A stretch of 9,318 nt of DNA from the NCBI GenBank assembly GCA_008501545.1, contig QQUM01000200.1, positions 1-9,318 on the forward strand. Reading direction: 5' to 3'. This document shows, one piece after another, positions 6,999 to 9,318 of this stretch (its first letter is position 1; the number at the start of each line of letters is the position of its first letter). The stretch is from Calditrichota bacterium. Lineage in GTDB: Bacteria > Zhuqueibacterota > Zhuqueibacteria > Zhuqueibacterales > Geothermadaptataceae. A program made the position numbers and the translations under genes. Under the pieces are notes generated by a model, which saw only the letters and a list, made by a program, of their open reading frames with translations, ran no database searches and was not told the DNA's origin.

Positions 6999-8318
6999 TT
7001 ATTTTTTCATTGGTTCCCACTCAAGTATCGATATTTCCTGCGGTGGCACATGTTCCAATTTTTCCCCATTGCCTTGTCCGACAAATTGCACAAAAAGATG
7101 CAGGCGCTTTGACTGGTTCCACAATTCCGTATCGTAGCTCGGTTCCCACATACCGAGCGAAAAAGTGGTCAAATCCAAAATGTCCCATTTGTTGTTATGC
7201 AGATCGCTCGTCCTTGCAAGAGAAATCCTGTTCTTTCTTTCACTATCCCGGAATATCACGTAAGCATGTGTTGCAGTGCCGTCATTTTGTACAAGAACCT
7301 GGCACCTTGAAATTGGAATTCGTCTTGTGCCGCGTCCACTGAGCGTGAAGGGCGTGGTCCTTTTTCCGACCTGACGAATATGCCATTGGTTGCCATCGAG
7401 ATAGAGGATATGGTACTGCGGAATCGAGGTGCCGGCAGGGCGCCAGTAGGAGGCAATATAAGGACGGCCTTTTGCATCCGCACACATCGATGTTGTGTTG
7501 ATGAGCTCGCTGTTTTGCGGAATGTTTGCCACATACTCGGCATTCTTTGCGGTGATCGGAAGAATGTATTTCGTGCCGTCGGATTTCTGCCAGGATTTTC
7601 CACCATCCGTGGACTTTGCATAACAGATGTCGTGATTTGTGGCGACATCCCCGGTTTCTCGCCACACCCAGGAGATGTGGATAGTGCCGAGCACATCGGT
7701 GCACATTTGCCAGTAGGCGTTTCGTTCACCTTCACCATGAATAAAGGCGTCCTGGCGCAGCGTCCACGTTTTCGTCGTGCGGTCGTAGTAATTCATCATC
7801 AAATTGCCGCGACCCGAGCTGCCATCTCGGTACAGGAAAATGAGATCGCCATTCGCCATGCGATAAAACTCCGGATAGGTGACGTTATCTTCTTTGTAGC
7901 CGGTCATCGACAGCTTTTCTGTCAGTTCGAGTGAGCCGGCCGTCGTGCTACGGCAATAATTTAGCGAGTCGCCGTGATGGTCCCAGGCCATGTGGAGAAA
8001 GCCATCGCCATCGACCATGATACTGATTGCATTGTGTGCGTCCCTGGTTCGGCCTTTGTACCGGGTTCTTTTGATTTCCCATTTCGTCGTGCCAAGCTTT
8101 CTTTTTGCCAGGACGACAGACGATGCAGAATCATAAAAGGCAACGTACTGGGACGTGCCATGGGTCACAACGGAATTTCGCCTGAAAATGACGGCATTGA
8201 CGGAGTTCTTCGCCCAGCCTTTGGCAACGGGGATTAGATGCTCCTGGCCGAGGAGTGTGGATGAAGATGTGAGGGGGAATGTTAGGATGAGGATATAAAG
8301 TGTTTTTAATTTTAGCAT
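6999..8318 (-). CDS. BNR_4-family beta-propeller protein, possible polysaccharide lyase, exported
   Basis: A 439-residue protein with a signal peptide (residues 1-24, ending TLLG-Q). It matches the BNR repeat-containing family (Pfam BNR_4): RTRDAHNAIS (90-99), HMAWDHHGDSLNY (109-121), TYPEFYRMANGDLIFLYRDG (147-166) and an Asp-box-like STDGGKSW (236-243). Seven-bladed propellers of this type include ulvan lyases (PL24/PL25) and other enzymes acting on acidic polysaccharides. H95 and H115 are 20 residues apart, the spacing I recall for the two active-site histidines of a PL25 ulvan lyase; Y163, R164 and R180 are further candidates. Lyase activity is therefore an informed guess and a binding or glycosidase role remains possible. 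No sugar-transport or sulfatase gene is nearby. No Shine-Dalgarno sequence precedes the ATG, unlike the neighbours, but the signal peptide begins exactly there, which supports this start. Confidence 0.92.
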   Translation of the reverse strand: MLKLKTLYILILTFPLTSSSTLLGQEHLIPVAKGWAKNSVNAVIFRRNSVVTHGTSQYVAFYDSASSVVLAKRKLGTTKWEIKRTRYKGRTRDAHNAISIMVDGDGFLHMAWDHHGDSLNYCRSTTAGSLELTEKLSMTGYKEDNVTYPEFYRMANGDLIFLYRDGSSGRGNLMMNYYDRTTKTWTLRQDAFIHGEGERNAYWQMCTDVLGTIHISWVWRETGDVATNHDICYAKSTDGGKSWQKSDGTKYILPITAKNAEYVANIPQNSELINTTSMCADAKGRPYIASYWRPAGTSIPQYHILYLDGNQWHIRQVGKRTTPFTLSGRGTRRIPISRCQVLVQNDGTATHAYVIFRDSERKNRISLARTSDLHNNKWDILDLTTFSLGMWEPSYDTELWNQSKRLHLFVQFVGQGNGEKLEHVPPQEISILEWEPMKK

Positions 8319-8361
8319 AGGATTTGTGGGTGATTTTTAACGCTTGGCTCTGCTGAGTGCG

Positions 8362-8378
8362 TGGTCTACTTTATAATT
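8362..8378. promoter_or_regulatory. AT box that could serve divergent promoters
   Basis: TATAAT (8372-8377) is a consensus -10 box on the plus strand, and the same AT-rich block gives TATAAAG on the minus strand. The minus-strand version would place a start about 45 bases before the BNR_4 gene; the plus-strand version would transcribe the structured segment at 8464-8550. No good -35 box is visible at the right distance for either direction (TTGGCT at 8344-8349 is 22 bases away), so support is weak. Confidence 0.25.
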
Positions 8379-8463
8379 AACTAAAATCACAAAATTTTGC
8401 ACTACCGAGAACTCTAAAAAAGCGCAGGCCGTAGCGAGTCAGCAGCAGCTAAATGTTAGAAAA

Positions 8464-8550
8464 ATGCTTGCCAACTGAGAAAGGCCTGCAGAAACCGGAG
8501 CCACTCTAAAATCAGAGAGCCAACCGGGTTCTGTGGGCAACTGCGAGCAT
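8464..8550 (+). ncRNA. Three-tier stem-loop, possible structured RNA of unknown class
   Basis: Three nested helices are visible. The outer is ATGCTTGC (8464-8471) with GCGAGCAT (8543-8550). The middle is GCCTGCAGAAACCGG (8484-8498) with CCGGGTTCTGTGGGC (8524-8538), 14 of 15 positions paired. The apical is CTCT (8504-8507) with AGAG (8514-8517), closing a 6-base loop. Three pairs (8469/8545, 8487/8535, 8488/8534) are U-G or G-U if the plus strand is transcribed but become A-C mismatches on the minus strand, so a plus-strand RNA is favoured. GCAGGCC (8424-8430) can also pair with GGCCTGC (8483-8489), giving a competing fold. I recognise no known RNA family. It lies between the AT-rich gene and the BNR_4 gene, with no T-run after it. 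It may equally be a DNA-level inverted repeat. Confidence 0.35.
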
Positions 8551-8605
8551 GATTAGAAATTTTATGCTAATAAAACCAAATAGATATTTACTGTATAATA
8601 TTATT

Positions 8606-9318
8606 TCAAAAAACTTTTTTAACAAATCCAATCCGATTTTTCATAAATTCCTCACTTGAGAGGATTATATTAAGTATTTCTTCATTATTATCTTTTAATG
8701 CAATTGACTTTGCCTTTTCAATTGATAAAAAACATTCTTTTATAGCGTTTCCAAGGGCTGGATTAACTTTTGTAAGCATAGTATTTGCCATAATTGCAAA
8801 TCTTTCTGTATCCATTTCATTTTTAAGTCCGTTAAGTGACTTCATTTCTTTAATTGTAATAATTCGATTATAAAGGCTTTCAGCTTTAATTATATTAAAA
8901 AAAACATCATCATTATATGAAGTATCATTAGTTACAAAACTATATAAAAAATCTTCAAATAGATCACTTATTTTTTCAGACTTAGAATCAATGATGATTG
9001 CCTCTTTACTTTCCATCCATTTTGAAATATCGAGGTGAAGTATTCTTGCGATAGTATAAGCATGTTTCCAACCAATAATTGGAAAAAGATTTTTTGTTGG
9101 ATCCGAACGAAAAAAATCTTTGAAAAAGGGTAAAGATTCTTCCCATGATTGTTCAATAAAATCATTAGGGAAGCTGCATATTTTTTGAGCAATATTATCT
9201 ACAATATTTTTCTTAGCTTTTAAAAATATAGTTTCATCTTCATTGTATTGAAGTTCAATATCATTATCCTCAGTATCTGATTTTTTTAATATTGATTTTG
9301 ATGATTCGAAATCATTTT
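8606..9318 (-). CDS. Unknown AT-rich gene, 5' end beyond the window edge
   Basis: The frame that ends in TGA at 8606-8608 is open without interruption to the right edge, giving 236 visible residues; the methionine at 9014-9016 is internal, because codons before it (LHLDISKW and upstream) continue the same protein. The true start lies outside. The product is acidic to mixed and looks largely helical, with stretches such as SKSEKISDLFEDFL and NAIKECFLSIEKAKSIA; there is no signal peptide, membrane segment or motif in the visible part that I can assign. Base composition is very different from its neighbours: 14 of 60 bases are G or C at 8641-8700, against 31 of 60 at 1681-1740 in the DPP-IV-like gene, and codons AAA, ATA, TTA and AAT dominate. 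This suggests acquisition by horizontal transfer. The function is unknown; defence or mobile-element cargo genes often look like this, but nothing here proves it. Confidence 0.85.
   Translation of the reverse strand, partial: NDFESSKSILKKSDTEDNDIELQYNEDETIFLKAKKNIVDNIAQKICSFPNDFIEQSWEESLPFFKDFFRSDPTKNLFPIIGWKHAYTIARILHLDISKWMESKEAIIIDSKSEKISDLFEDFLYSFVTNDTSYNDDVFFNIIKAESLYNRIITIKEMKSLNGLKNEMDTERFAIMANTMLTKVNPALGNAIKECFLSIEKAKSIALKDNNEEILNIILSSEEFMKNRIGFVKKVF

Noticed and set aside
8408..8460. On the minus strand TCTAAC ... TTAGAG with AGCTGC/GCGCT inside, resembling an integron attC site after the AT-rich gene.
   Set aside because: The terminal boxes pair over only five bases, the R' box does not fit GTTRRRY, and the inner arms are short. 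No integrase or second cassette is visible.
8499..8532. A 34-base stretch beginning GAGCC and ending GGTTC, followed by TGTG, like the borders of group II intron domain V.
   Set aside because: Only five border pairs form; the bases inside do not continue the lower stem, there is no GNRA-type loop, and no intron reverse transcriptase is near. The longer middle helix at 8484-8538 explains these bases better.
8968..9192. A 74-codon minus-strand frame overlapping the AT-rich gene.
   Set aside because: The frame used by the 8606 gene is open through the whole overlap to the window edge and has ordinary protein composition; the 74-codon frame is a shadow, and no frameshift needs to be assumed.

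Overview
The window is about 9.3 kb of bacterial DNA in which every supportable gene lies on the minus strand. Reading from high to low coordinates (5'->3' for the genes) the order is: an AT-rich unknown gene cut by the right edge, a BNR_4-type beta-propeller protein, an S41-family lipoprotein peptidase, a DUF885 putative metallopeptidase, a short remnant resembling the end of a Rid (YjgF) gene, a DPP-IV-like S9B peptidase, and a three-helix membrane protein of unknown function. The protein families and the many exported peptidases fit a bacterium of the Bacteroidota/FCB group. Clear AGGAG-type ribosome binding sites before four genes are more typical of FCB relatives such as Calditrichota or KSB1-like lineages than of classical Bacteroidota. 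This placement is inferred from protein style alone and is weak.

Region 1-3465 holds the membrane protein and the DPP-IV-like enzyme, separated by a 236-base spacer with an imperfect hairpin. Region 3466-3701 holds a 56-base almost perfect palindrome next to the Rid-like remnant. Region 3702-5378 is the DUF885 gene. The 463-base gap after it (5379-5841) is dominated by a 163-base nested inverted repeat whose inner arms carry the self-complementary GTGCCTGGCAC motif. Region 5842-8318 holds the S41 peptidase and the BNR_4 protein. Region 8319-8605 is non-coding and contains a three-tier stem-loop whose G-U pairs favour transcription from the plus strand. From 8606 to the edge base composition falls sharply (about 23% G+C in a counted line, against about 52% in the DPP-IV gene) and a gene with no recognisable family runs off the window.

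Three of the genes encode exported hydrolases acting on peptides and one encodes an exported propeller likely to act on a polysaccharide. Together they look like a scavenging repertoire for extracellular polymers, but spacers of 134 to 463 bases and separate ribosome binding sites argue for individual transcription units rather than one dedicated operon. I see no CRISPR array, tRNA, rRNA, intact insertion sequence or complete new multi-gene system. The least explained elements are the palindrome beside the gene remnant, the nested inverted repeat, the structured segment at 8464-8550 and the AT-rich gene beside it.
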